Origin: JADGGM01 sp025449955
GTDB taxonomy: Bacteria > Gemmatimonadota > Gemmatimonadetes > Gemmatimonadales > Gemmatimonadaceae
DNA: 64,000 bases
Assembly: GCA_036554285.1 (NCBI GenBank)
Contig: DATBNO010000109.1
Span: 8,001 to 72,000 of the forward strand
Reading direction: 5' to 3'
Below the pieces are notes generated by a model. The model was not told where the DNA came from, did not search any database, and saw nothing but the letters and a program-made list of their open reading frames with translations. Of this stretch, positions 44,582 through 52,925 are shown in pieces; position 1 is the first letter of the stretch; each line of letters begins with the position of its first letter. The position numbers were made by a program, and so were the translations under genes.

Positions 44582-45808
44582 GTGACGCGCGCGCAGGTGA
44601 TCGTGGTTGGCGCCGGGCCGGCGGGCAGCTCCACGGCGTGGCATCTGGCACGACTCGGCATCGACGTGCTGGTGCTGGACCGCGCGCGGTTTCCGCGCGA
44701 CAAACCCTGCGCCGAGTACTTGAGTCCCGAGGCATCGCGGCTGCTGGACGCGATGGGCGCGCTTGCGGCGTGCGAAGCGGCGGGCGCGGCGCAGCTCGCG
44801 GGCATGGTGGTGCGCGCGCCTAACGGAACGCTGTTGCGCGGCGATTTCGCGGCCGCGCACGGCTTTCGCGGATTCCGGGACCGCGGATTGGCGCTCCGCC
44901 GGTCGGTGCTCGACGCGCTGCTGCTCGAGCGCGCGCGCGCCGCAGGCGCGCGCGTGGTCGAGGAGCAGCGCGTGACAGGCCTCGTGCGGGACGCACGAGG
45001 CGCCGTGACGGGCATCGAAACGCTCGATGCAAGCGGACACACGGCCGAGCGGCAGGCGGCGATCATCGTGGGCGCCGACGGATTGCGATCGGTGGTGGCG
45101 CGCCGGCTCGGTCTCTCGCGCGCGCGACGGCGCCCCAAGCGGGTGGCGATGATCGCGCATTATCACGGCGTGGCGGGCATGGGAGCGTACGGCGAGATGC
45201 ACGTGGAGCGGGATGGGTATGCGGGGTTTGCGGACGTGGGGAGTGGTGTGACCAACGTCGCCGTCGTCGCCCCGGCGACGCGCGTCAAGCGCGCCGCCAT
45301 GGCGCCGGCGGCCTTCTTCGACGCATGGCTCGCAGCGCATCCACACTTGGGCGCCCGCCTGGCGGGCGCCCAGCGTGTGGATGCGGTGCGAGCGACGGGG
45401 CCGTTCGCCCACCACGCGCGCCGCGCGTGGGCGCGCGGCGCGGCGCTGGTGGGCGACGCGGCTGATTTCTTCGATCCGTTCACCGGCGAAGGCATCTACG
45501 CGGCGCTCCGCGGCGGCGAGATGCTCGCGCCGCACATCGTCGCCGCGCTCGACGCGCGGTCGCCGCGCGATGCCGATGCCGCCCTCGCGGCGTACGACGC
45601 CGAGCGACGTCGCACGTTCGCCGGCAAGTGGAGGGTCGAGCGACTCGTCGCCCTCGCGGTCGCGGTCCCCGCCCTCATGAATCGCGCAGCGGCCACACTC
45701 GGCCAGCGAAAAGACATGGCCGATTTGTTCGTCGGCGTCGCCGGCGACTTCGTGCCGCCGAGCGAAATTCTGTCGGTGCGCTATCTTCTCCGCCTGCTTG
45801 CCACCTGA
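44582..45808 (+). CDS. FAD-dependent oxidoreductase, geranylgeranyl-reductase family
   Basis: A 408-residue flavoprotein starting with GTG immediately after the upstream stop. It has the dinucleotide fold VIVVGAGPAGSSTAWHLARLG (residues ~6-26), the family signature DRARFPRDKPCAEYLSP, and the FAD segment VGDAADFFDPFTGEGIYAALRGG. These enzymes reduce prenyl double bonds or halogenate/hydroxylate polyketides. In this operon it could tailor a polyketide or prenyl intermediate; which cannot be told from sequence. Confidence 0.92.
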   Translation: MTRAQVIVVGAGPAGSSTAWHLARLGIDVLVLDRARFPRDKPCAEYLSPEASRLLDAMGALAACEAAGAAQLAGMVVRAPNGTLLRGDFAAAHGFRGFRDRGLALRRSVLDALLLERARAAGARVVEEQRVTGLVRDARGAVTGIETLDASGHTAERQAAIIVGADGLRSVVARRLGLSRARRRPKRVAMIAHYHGVAGMGAYGEMHVERDGYAGFADVGSGVTNVAVVAPATRVKRAAMAPAAFFDAWLAAHPHLGARLAGAQRVDAVRATGPFAHHARRAWARGAALVGDAADFFDPFTGEGIYAALRGGEMLAPHIVAALDARSPRDADAALAAYDAERRRTFAGKWRVERLVALAVAVPALMNRAAATLGQRKDMADLFVGVAGDFVPPSEILSVRYLLRLLAT

Positions 45809-45824
45809 CGGAGCTCCCGCCGAC

Positions 45825-46298
45825 ATGATCGATGCCCCGACGTTTCGCAGCACGCTCGGCCGCTTTGCCACCGGCGTGACGGTGCTCACGGCGCGCGACG
45901 CGAGCGGCCGCGATCACGGCATGACCGTGAGCGCGTTCTGCTCGGTGAGTCTCGATCCGCCGCGCGTGTTGTGCTGTGTCGAGCGCAGCGCCGACATGTA
46001 TCCCATCATCCAGGCCGCGTCGCACTTCGCGATCAATATTCTGACGACGGCGCAGGAGCCGATTTCGCGGCGGTTCGCCGAGGAGCGCGACGACCGGTTC
46101 GACGGGTTGGGCTACACCCGCGGCCTAACGGGATTGGTGCTGCTCGAGGACACGCTCGCCTACCTCGAGTGCGCGGTGGCGGCGCGGTACGACGGCGGCG
46201 ACCATCTCGTCGTGTTGGGCGACGTGATCGCCGGCGCGGCGTCGGACGGCCGCCCGCTGCTGTACTACCGCGGCGGCTACGCGCAGATGGAGCGGTGA
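45825..46298 (+). CDS. Flavin reductase-like domain protein
   Basis: A 157-residue split-barrel flavoprotein: FRSTLGRFATGVTVLTARD, HGMTVSAFCSVSLDPPRVLCCVERSADMYP and FAINILTTAQEPISRRFA are the FMN-binding elements. It supplies reduced flavin to a partner monooxygenase or reductase. The FAD oxidoreductase encoded just before it is the obvious candidate. I chose the ATG at 45825 over 45798; both overlap or abut the preceding gene. Its stop overlaps the methyltransferase GTG (GTGA). Confidence 0.9.
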   Translation: MIDAPTFRSTLGRFATGVTVLTARDASGRDHGMTVSAFCSVSLDPPRVLCCVERSADMYPIIQAASHFAINILTTAQEPISRRFAEERDDRFDGLGYTRGLTGLVLLEDTLAYLECAVAARYDGGDHLVVLGDVIAGAASDGRPLLYYRGGYAQMER

Positions 46299-47008
46299 TC
46301 GCCGTCACGCCGCGTCCGCGCCGCGGGCGCGAATATCTGGATGACGCCGAGCAGATGGACACGCTCGTCGTCCGCCAATCGTTAGGCGATGTGGCGCGCG
46401 CCAACGCGCTCTTCGGCGGCACGCGGGCGGTGCTGGCGGAGCTCGCCCGTGCGGTGCGACACGCAGGGGATGGACGGCGGCCGGTCACGCTGCTCGACGT
46501 GGGCACGGGCCGCGGCGACATCCCGGCGGCGGCGGCGGCCTGGTGCACCCGCCACGGCGTGGTCCTCGAAACGGTGGGCATCGAGAAATCCGAGTCGCTG
46601 GCGCGCATCGCGGCCGATCACACCACGGTCCTCTCCGCCGACGCGCTGCACCTGCCCTTCGCGAATCGGAGTGTCGACATCGTGATGTGCTCGCAGGTCC
46701 TCCACCACTTCGAGCGCGCCGATGCGATGACGGTGTTGCGTGAGATGCACCGCGTGGCGCGCCGTCGCGTGGTCGTGAGCGATCTGCATCGCAGCTGGCT
46801 CGCCGCCGCCGGCATCTGGCTCGCCTCGTATCCGCTCCTATTCCATCCGGTGAGCCGGCACGACGGTGTGCTGTCGGTGTTGCGCGGCTTCACCCGCGGC
46901 GAGTTGGGCGAGTTGGTGCGCCAGTCCGTTGGGCAGGACGCTCACGTCCGCTACCGGTTGGGCTTTCGCGTGACGGCCTCGTGGACGCCCGCGGAGCGCG
47001 ACCAGTGA
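46295..47008 (+). CDS. Class I SAM-dependent methyltransferase
   Basis: A 237-residue Rossmann methyltransferase: motif I TLLDVGTGRGDIPAAAA, motif II VGIEKSESLARIA, motif III SADALHLPFANRSVDIVMCSQVLHHFER. The N-terminal segment REYLDDAEQMDTLVVRQSLGDVARANALFGG is what I associate with methyltransferases found beside polyketide synthase and FAD-oxidoreductase genes. It starts with GTG 46295 and overlaps neighbours by four bases at both ends. Confidence 0.9.
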   Translation: MIAVTPRPRRGREYLDDAEQMDTLVVRQSLGDVARANALFGGTRAVLAELARAVRHAGDGRRPVTLLDVGTGRGDIPAAAAAWCTRHGVVLETVGIEKSESLARIAADHTTVLSADALHLPFANRSVDIVMCSQVLHHFERADAMTVLREMHRVARRRVVVSDLHRSWLAAAGIWLASYPLLFHPVSRHDGVLSVLRGFTRGELGELVRQSVGQDAHVRYRLGFRVTASWTPAERDQ

Positions 47009-47529
47009 CGGACCCCCGCATCGCGTTGCGTGATCCGGTTCGACTGCCGGCCATGCCCGACGGATGGTCGATGCGCGTGATCGACGAGCGCGTGGTCAAG
47101 GCGAGCGTCCGCACGATGTTTGCGCTGGCACGCGAGGTGGATCGGTGGCCGGAACATCTCGCGCACTATCGGTGGGTGCGATTCGACCAGCGCGACACGG
47201 AGGGAGGCGGTCTCGTCGCGATGTCAGCGTCTCGTCCGTTTGGGCGAATGGTGTGGCCAACGTGGTGGACGTCGGAGATGGGCATCGACGATGCGCGTCC
47301 GGCGATTCGTTTTCGTCACGTGCACGGCGTCACGCGAGGCATGGAAGTGGAGTGGACGTTCACGGAGCGGAATGACGGCGTGCTCGTTCGCATCGTACAT
47401 TGCTGGAACGGGCCGGGGTGGCCGTTGATTGGTGTCGCAGCGGCCCGACACGTCATCGGGCCCGTGTTCATTCATGGCATCGCGAGTCGAACGCTGGCTG
47501 GGTTGGCCGCGGTCGCGGAGCGCCGGTGA
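47005..47529 (+). CDS. SRPBCC (START-like) polyketide cyclase/aromatase-type protein
   Basis: A 174-residue START-fold protein: VIDERVVKASVRTMFALAREVDRWPEHLAHYRWVRF is the typical N-terminal strand-helix of the family, and GMEVEWTFTERNDGVLVRIVHCWNG is the central sheet. In polyketide clusters these domains cyclise or aromatise chains. It starts with GTG 47005, overlapping the methyltransferase stop (GTGA). It carries no active-site motif I can name beyond the fold. Confidence 0.82.
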   Translation: MTDPRIALRDPVRLPAMPDGWSMRVIDERVVKASVRTMFALAREVDRWPEHLAHYRWVRFDQRDTEGGGLVAMSASRPFGRMVWPTWWTSEMGIDDARPAIRFRHVHGVTRGMEVEWTFTERNDGVLVRIVHCWNGPGWPLIGVAAARHVIGPVFIHGIASRTLAGLAAVAERR

Positions 47530-47571
47530 CGGCGCGCGCAACTTCATCTCGAGCACACGGCACATAACGAC

Positions 47572-48810
47572 ATGTCACGTCGCGTAGTGATTACCGGCAT
47601 CGGCTGCATCACTCCCATTGGCAGCACCGTCGATGGTTTGTGGTGCGGACTGCAGGCGCAGCGGTCCGCGGTCACCGAACTGTCGCGGTTCGATCCGTCG
47701 CCGTTCCGGAGTCACCTGGCGGCGGAAGTGCGCGACTTCGAGCCTAACGACTTCCTGGATCGCAAGCGGGCGCGCCGGTTGGACCGGTTCGGGCAATTTT
47801 CCGTGGTGGCGGCGCGGATGGCGATCGAGGACGCGCACCTGGACCTCGCCGTCGAGGACAAGGAGCGCATCGGCACCATGATGGGCACTGCGTTAGGCGG
47901 CGTGGGCTACGCCGAGGAGCAGTGCGGCGTGTACTATCGCGGCGGTCTCCGGGACGTGGATCCGGCGCTGGCACTCATGGTGTTCGGCGGCTCGTCCAGC
48001 TGCAACATCGCGATCGAGTTCGGCGTGCAGGGGCCGAACAGCACCAACGCGATGAGCTGTGCGTCGGGCACGATCGCGATCGGCGATGGCTTCCGGCAGA
48101 TCCGCGACGACTACGCGGACGTGATGATCTGCGGCGCGGCGGAAACGCCGCTGTGGCCGTTGTGCTTCGGCGCGTTCGCGATCATTCGCGCCATGTCGAC
48201 CCGCAACGCCGATCCGGCGAGCGCCAGCCGTCCGTTCGACCGCGATCGCGATGGATTCGTGATGGCCGAAGCGGCGGCGGTGCTGGTGATGGAAGAGCGC
48301 GACCGCGCGATCGCGCGCGGGGCGCCGATCTACGGCGAGGTGTTGGGCTTCGGCATGTCCAACGACGCCTACCACATGACGGCGCCGCGCCCCGATGGCT
48401 CACAGGCGGCGAAGTCGATGCGCCGCGCGCTCGACGACGCGCACGTGCGTCCCGAGGAAATCGACTACGTGAACGCGCACGGCAGCTCGACGCCGCTCAA
48501 CGACACCACGGAAACGCTGGCGATCAAGCGGGTGTTCGGCGAGCGCGCGTACCGGATCCCGGTGAGCGGCACCAAGGGCTACTACGGCCATGCGTTAGGC
48601 GCGAGCGGCGCGATCGAGGCGGCCATTTGCGCGCTGGCGATGACGCGCGACTGGCTGCCGCCCACGGTGAATCTGGCCACGCCCGACGAGGGCTGCGACC
48701 TGGACTACATCCCGCGCATCGGCCGCGCCGCCCAGCCCGAGCTGCTGTTGTCGAACTCGTTCGGCTTCGGCGGGATCAACGCCGCGCTCGTGCTGCGGAA
48801 GGCGAGCTGA
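47572..48810 (+). CDS. FabF-type beta-ketoacyl-ACP synthase (KAS II-like)
   Basis: A 412-residue condensing enzyme. The catalytic triad is intact and has the same numbering as E. coli FabF: Cys163 (NAMSCASGTIAIG), His303 (VNAHGSSTPLND) and His340 (KGYYGHALGASGA). It therefore decarboxylates malonyl-ACP and condenses it with an acyl primer. No acyl carrier protein, chain-length factor, ketoreductase or acyltransferase lies nearby, so it either borrows fatty-acid ACP or acts as a single KS. It is the last gene of the operon; the convergent DHH gene overlaps its 3' end by 35 bases. Confidence 0.92.
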   Translation: MSRRVVITGIGCITPIGSTVDGLWCGLQAQRSAVTELSRFDPSPFRSHLAAEVRDFEPNDFLDRKRARRLDRFGQFSVVAARMAIEDAHLDLAVEDKERIGTMMGTALGGVGYAEEQCGVYYRGGLRDVDPALALMVFGGSSSCNIAIEFGVQGPNSTNAMSCASGTIAIGDGFRQIRDDYADVMICGAAETPLWPLCFGAFAIIRAMSTRNADPASASRPFDRDRDGFVMAEAAAVLVMEERDRAIARGAPIYGEVLGFGMSNDAYHMTAPRPDGSQAAKSMRRALDDAHVRPEEIDYVNAHGSSTPLNDTTETLAIKRVFGERAYRIPVSGTKGYYGHALGASGAIEAAICALAMTRDWLPPTVNLATPDEGCDLDYIPRIGRAAQPELLLSNSFGFGGINAALVLRKAS

Positions 48811-50245
48811 CGGGATTCGTTCCGTTAGGCGACCCGCCAAGCGCCTTGCGCAGCGCGCGCTGCACGGTGCGCTCGAGCGAGCGGGAGTCGGTGAACGGGT
48901 GGACGCGCCGCCAGGCCTCGAGATCCATCACGGCCTTGGCCATCACCGGATGGCCGCCGGCGCTGCCGTAGCGCTTGAACTCGGCCCGCAGGCGCTCGCC
49001 TAACCGGGCAGCCGGCGACAACGCGCGCGTGCTCATCACGAGGTTCGTCCCGAACACGCCCGACACGGCCGACACCGACGCGCCCGCCATCCCCAGGCAG
49101 AACTCGGCCAGCTGGGCCACGATGTGCTCCTGGTCTTCCGGCAACCGGCCCAAGTGCACGTAGGCCAGTCCCTCGTGCACGCGCGGGCGCTGCAGCGCAT
49201 CGCCGAACCGCTTGAGCGCGAGCGTGCCGTACGACGGATGCTGAATGCGCCGCAGCATCGCCTGATCGGCCCGCGGGAACAGATACGCGAACATCTGCAG
49301 GTCGTCGTCGCTCGCCGAGCGCGAGAGCGACTTGGTGTCGGTCACGATGCCGTAGAGCAGCGCCGTCGCCAACGGCGTCGCGATCTCCTGCTCGTCGGAC
49401 GCCAACAGATACTCGGCCGCCATTGTGGCGCTCGCGCCGAACCACGTGCGCACGTCGCGGAAGCCCGAGCGATACGCCCCGGTGGTGGGGTGGTGGTCGA
49501 CCACCGCCGCGACCTCGGGCAACGGGACCGTGAAGTAGGGCGGCTGCACGTCGACGAGCACGAGCGGCGCCGATGCGGCGAGCTCCCGGCGCGTGACGTG
49601 CGCGACGACGACGCCCAACTCCTCGATCAGCCGGCGATTCTCGGGCCGCGTGACGTAGCCTAACGTAATGATCGGCGAGCGCTCGGGACGCATGCCTAAC
49701 GCTCGGCGCAGCGCGAGGGCCGAGGCGATCGCGTCGGGGTCGGGGTCGTTCTGGACGAGGAACGCGCAGGTGCGCCGGCCGCGCAGCGCGCGCCGGAGAC
49801 CGCGCAGGCGCTTGTGCGAGGCGACGCGCCGCAGCACCAGCTCGATCGCATCGGCCAGCAGCTCGCCCTCGTCAAGCCAGCGCAGTCCATCGCGGGCCGG
49901 TCCGTGGTGCGCCTTCCGCCAGTGGTCGATGACGAGGATCGACGCCGGCGGGAACGCGCCGCGCACCGCGCGCGCGACGCGCCGGGCGCGCGTCTCATCG
50001 GCGAGATCGATGACGGCGATCGCATCGCGCCCCTCGAGCGGCGCGAACGTTTCCGACTTCGCCGGATCGCCGCGCAACGGCACCGACCAGTTAGGCACAC
50101 GATGGTGGTCGCCGGTCCACAGGAACACCTCGCGGCCGGCGAGCGCGGATTGGCGCAACGCCTGCAAACGACCCGGCTGGTCGGACACGAACAGCACGCC
50201 GACCTTCGATCCGGACGATGGCACCGCTTTCGTACGATCGGTCAC
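48776..50245 (-). CDS. DHH/DHHA1 phosphoesterase with N-terminal nucleotide-binding-like domain
   Basis: A 489-residue protein from GTG 50245. Residues 12-120 (VGVLFVSDQPGRLQALRQSALAG..IAVIDLADETRARRVARAVRG) look like a TrkA-N/Rossmann regulatory domain. The DHH catalytic part starts at VQNDPDPDAIASALALRRALG (the Asp cluster), with AAVVDHHPTTGAY giving the DHH motif, and a DHHA1 RNA/substrate-binding domain at the end with SAGGHPVMAKAVMD. The fusion is the form seen in nanoRNase/pAp-phosphatase relatives; the substrate is unknown. The start overlaps the pyrophosphatase stop (GTGA). Its C-terminal coding end lies within the ketosynthase gene. Confidence 0.88.
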   Translation of the reverse strand: MTDRTKAVPSSGSKVGVLFVSDQPGRLQALRQSALAGREVFLWTGDHHRVPNWSVPLRGDPAKSETFAPLEGRDAIAVIDLADETRARRVARAVRGAFPPASILVIDHWRKAHHGPARDGLRWLDEGELLADAIELVLRRVASHKRLRGLRRALRGRRTCAFLVQNDPDPDAIASALALRRALGMRPERSPIITLGYVTRPENRRLIEELGVVVAHVTRRELAASAPLVLVDVQPPYFTVPLPEVAAVVDHHPTTGAYRSGFRDVRTWFGASATMAAEYLLASDEQEIATPLATALLYGIVTDTKSLSRSASDDDLQMFAYLFPRADQAMLRRIQHPSYGTLALKRFGDALQRPRVHEGLAYVHLGRLPEDQEHIVAQLAEFCLGMAGASVSAVSGVFGTNLVMSTRALSPAARLGERLRAEFKRYGSAGGHPVMAKAVMDLEAWRRVHPFTDSRSLERTVQRALRKALGGSPNGTNPVSSPSAARARR

Positions 50246-50787
50246 GGGCCGGACACGACCACGAACTGTTCGTCGTACCGGCGGATCGCGTCGTCGATGA
50301 CGCGCACGGCGACGTCGCTCTTCTCCCATCCGACCACTTGAACGCGTTTGCCTTCGAGATCCTTGTAGATGTGGAAGAAGTGCTCGACTTCTTTCAGATA
50401 GTGCTGCGGAATGTCGGCGATGTCGAAGTACTCGTCGTAGAACGGATCGTGGCTCGGGACGCCCAAGATCTTGTAGTCGAGCTCGCCGCGATCGAGCATC
50501 CGTAGCACGCCAATGGGGCGCGTATCGACGAGGCAGCCGGGAAACGTGGGCTCATTGAGCAGCACCAACACGTCGCACGGGTCGTGATCCTCGGCCAACG
50601 TGCGCGGGATGAAGCCGTAGTCGCCCGGATAGTGGACGGCGGAGAACAGCACCCGATCGAGGCGAAAGAGTCCTGATTTCTTGTCCAACTCGTACTTGTT
50701 CTTGCTGCCGCTCGGGATCTCGACCACGGTCGTGACCTCATCCGGCACGTGGGGCCCGGGCGGCAGGTCGTGCCATGGGTGGATCAC
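50242..50787 (-). CDS. ppa: Family I inorganic pyrophosphatase
   Basis: A 181-residue soluble PPase that pulls biosynthetic reactions by hydrolysing diphosphate. VVEIPSGSKNKYELD (Glu/Lys active-site strand), YPGDYGFIPRTLAEDHDPCDVLVLL (the metal-binding D-x-D-P-x-D-V-L, here with His in place of the usual Gly-Asp) and DEYFDIADIP..HYLKEVEHFFHIYKDLEGK complete the site. It starts with GTG 50787, overlapping the aldo/keto reductase stop (GTGA); the longer frame to 51018 reads into that gene. Confidence 0.93.
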   Translation of the reverse strand: MIHPWHDLPPGPHVPDEVTTVVEIPSGSKNKYELDKKSGLFRLDRVLFSAVHYPGDYGFIPRTLAEDHDPCDVLVLLNEPTFPGCLVDTRPIGVLRMLDRGELDYKILGVPSHDPFYDEYFDIADIPQHYLKEVEHFFHIYKDLEGKRVQVVGWEKSDVAVRVIDDAIRRYDEQFVVVSGP

Positions 50788-51851
50788 GACGCGGCGCGCG
50801 CCGGCTCGGACGCGGCGCCCGGCTCGCGGTGCATCGTGCCCTTGTAGGCCATCGGCTCTTCGGCCACGCCGAAGTTGCGTTGGGCGAGCTCGGCGACGCG
50901 GCGCATCTGGTCGCCGGTGAGCGGCGGCGCATCCGAGGCGCCGGCGAATTCGGCGAGCTGCTCGCGATCGTAGATGTTGGGCAGCGTGGTGACCACGCGC
51001 GGCTCGGCGAGGAGCCACTGGAGCGCCGCTTGGCCTAACGTAACGCCCCGGCTGGCGAGGAAGTCGAGCGTTTGCATTTTCCGCACGCCGTTGACGAGCC
51101 AGGACCGCGGGCGGTGGCGGCGGTGATCGTTCTCGGGGAACACCGTGTCTTCGGTGTACTTGCCCTCGAGCATGCCCGACGCGTGCGTGACGCGGATGTT
51201 GAACACACAGTTAGGCGCGTGGGTCTTGGCCGCGTCGAGCATGGCCGTGCCCGGATGCTGCTCGAGGATGTTCCAGATCATCTGGATGGTGTTGATGTCG
51301 CGCTCGCGCTCCACCAACTCCACCGCTTCGTACAACCAGCCGATGGCGGGACCGAAGGCGGCGCCCCACGCGCGGATTTTCCCTTCCCGGGTGAGCGCGC
51401 GCAGCGTGTCCCACACGAGCGGATCGCGGACGTGCGCCATCTTCACGTTGTGCAGCTGCAGCACGTCGATGTAGTCGGTGTTCAAGCGGCGCAGGCATTC
51501 GTCCACGGCGCGGCGCATGAACGCGGGCTCGAAGCGCTGCGGCAGCTCGCTCTGTCCGCGGCGGGCGGATTGGGCGGCCGTATCGTAGATGTCGTAGCCG
51601 ATCTTGGTGCCGTAGACGACGCGGTCGCGCATCGTGCCGAAGGCGGCGGCGAGCTGCCGCTCGCTGCGTCCGTTGCCGTAGGCATCGGCGGCGTCGAAGA
51701 ACGTGATGCCGTGCGCGTCGTACGCGTCGCGCAGCATCGCGACCGCTTGGTCGTCCGTCTTGTCGCCCCACCAGCCCGTCGAGAGGGTCCAGAGGCCGAA
51801 TCCAACTTCGCTCACCGAGACGCCGGTGCCGGGGAACTCCCGATGGTGCAT
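50784..51851 (-). CDS. Aldo/keto reductase
   Basis: A 355-residue NADPH-dependent oxidoreductase. The catalytic tetrad is visible: Asp and Tyr in FDAADAYGNGRSERQLA, Lys in VVYGTKIGYD and His in DVLQLHNVKM. The N-terminus HHREFPGTGVSVSEVGFGLWTL is typical of the YajO/YghZ branch. I chose the ATG at 51851 over 51866. It follows hemB on the same strand (39 bases, containing two motif copies) and overlaps the pyrophosphatase start, so it is probably part of the tetrapyrrole unit. Confidence 0.92.
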   Translation of the reverse strand: MHHREFPGTGVSVSEVGFGLWTLSTGWWGDKTDDQAVAMLRDAYDAHGITFFDAADAYGNGRSERQLAAAFGTMRDRVVYGTKIGYDIYDTAAQSARRGQSELPQRFEPAFMRRAVDECLRRLNTDYIDVLQLHNVKMAHVRDPLVWDTLRALTREGKIRAWGAAFGPAIGWLYEAVELVERERDINTIQMIWNILEQHPGTAMLDAAKTHAPNCVFNIRVTHASGMLEGKYTEDTVFPENDHRRHRPRSWLVNGVRKMQTLDFLASRGVTLGQAALQWLLAEPRVVTTLPNIYDREQLAEFAGASDAPPLTGDQMRRVAELAQRNFGVAEEPMAYKGTMHREPGAASEPARAAS

Positions 51852-51877
51852 CGTGCCACTCTCCAACGCGTCCGCAG

Positions 51878-51896
51878 CCTAACGTCCCGCCTAACG
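51878..51896. repeat. Two GCCTAACG motifs in tandem between hemB and the aldo/keto reductase
   Basis: Exact copies at 51878-51885 and 51889-51896, separated by three bases. The second supplies the hemB stop codon (TAG on the minus strand, 51891-51893). It is the only tandem pair I found. Confidence 0.8.
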
Positions 51897-52862
51897 GAGC
51901 CGAGTGGCCGCGTCGATCGCGAAATACGAGATGATGATGTCCGCGCCGGCGCGGCGAATGGCGGTGAGCGACTCCATCATCGCGCGCTCGCCGTCGAGCC
52001 ACCCGCGCTCGGCAGCCGCTTTAATCATAGCAAATTCGCCGCTCACCTGATAGGCGGCGAGGGGGACCAACGTCGTGCGCCGAACGCGCGCGATCACGTC
52101 GAGATACGGGCCCGCGGGCTTTACCATCACGGCATCGGCGCCTTCGTCCAGATCGAGCCGCACCTCGCGCACCGCTTCGCGCGCGTTGGACGGGTCCATC
52201 TGATAGCCGCGCCGATCGCCCGAGCGCGGCGTCGATTCCGCTGCCTCACGAAACGGCCCGTAAAATACCGACGCAAACTTGGCCGCGTACGAGAGAATCG
52301 GCGTGTGCGCGAAGTGCGCGTGGTCGAGCGCGCGGCGAATGGCCGCGACGCGCCCGTCCATCATGTCGCTCGGGGCGACGATGTCCGCGCCCGCGTGCGC
52401 ATGCGACACCGCTTCGCGCGCGAGCAGCTCGAGTGTCGCATCGTTGTCGACGTCGCCGTTCGCGAGCACGCCGCAGTGTCCGTGGTCCGTGTACTCGCAG
52501 AGGCAGACGTCGGTGATGACGACCAGCTCCGGGAGCTCGCGCTTGAGCGCGCGCACCGCGTGTTGCACCGGTCCATTGTCGTCCCATGCATGTGAGCCGG
52601 TGGCGTCTTTCTCGTCGGGAATTCCGAACAGCAGCACGCCGCCCACGCCGTGCGTGGCCGCGCGCTCGGCGTCGCGCAGCATCTCGTCGACCGACGTTTG
52701 GCTGACGCCGGGCATGGCGTCGATGGGACGGCGCACGTTGGCGCCGCCGCGCACGAACAGCGGGAGGACGAGCTGCTCCGGCGCCAGGTGCGTCTCGCGC
52801 ACGAGGCGGCGCAACGATTCGGTGCGCCGGAGCCGGCGCGGGCGGTTGACGGGGAATGCCAT
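51891..52862 (-). CDS. hemB: Porphobilinogen synthase (delta-aminolevulinate dehydratase)
   Basis: A 323-residue enzyme that condenses two 5-aminolevulinate molecules to porphobilinogen. The Schiff-base lysines are Lys195 (SYAAKFASVFYGPFREA) and Lys248 (AVMVKPAGPYLDVI). The zinc site Cys120, Cys122 and Cys130 (DVCLCEYTDHGHCG) is complete, so it is the zinc-dependent type. A GCCTAACGCAACG motif sits directly before its ATG in place of a Shine-Dalgarno. Third gene of the tetrapyrrole unit, 63 bases after hemC. Confidence 0.97.
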   Translation of the reverse strand: MAFPVNRPRRLRRTESLRRLVRETHLAPEQLVLPLFVRGGANVRRPIDAMPGVSQTSVDEMLRDAERAATHGVGGVLLFGIPDEKDATGSHAWDDNGPVQHAVRALKRELPELVVITDVCLCEYTDHGHCGVLANGDVDNDATLELLAREAVSHAHAGADIVAPSDMMDGRVAAIRRALDHAHFAHTPILSYAAKFASVFYGPFREAAESTPRSGDRRGYQMDPSNAREAVREVRLDLDEGADAVMVKPAGPYLDVIARVRRTTLVPLAAYQVSGEFAMIKAAAERGWLDGERAMMESLTAIRRAGADIIISYFAIDAATRLR

Positions 52863-52925
52863 ATGCCTAACGCAACGAAATTGAATGAACCGGCCGGCGC
52901 GCGCGCGCCGGATCGAGTGGCGACG

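Noticed and set aside
44042..45889. Minus-strand 615-codon frame opposite the radical SAM and FAD oxidoreductase genes, and the similar 507-codon plus-strand frame at 51072-52595
   Set aside because: Both are antisense shadows of well-supported genes with typical His/Arg-rich composition and no recognisable motif.
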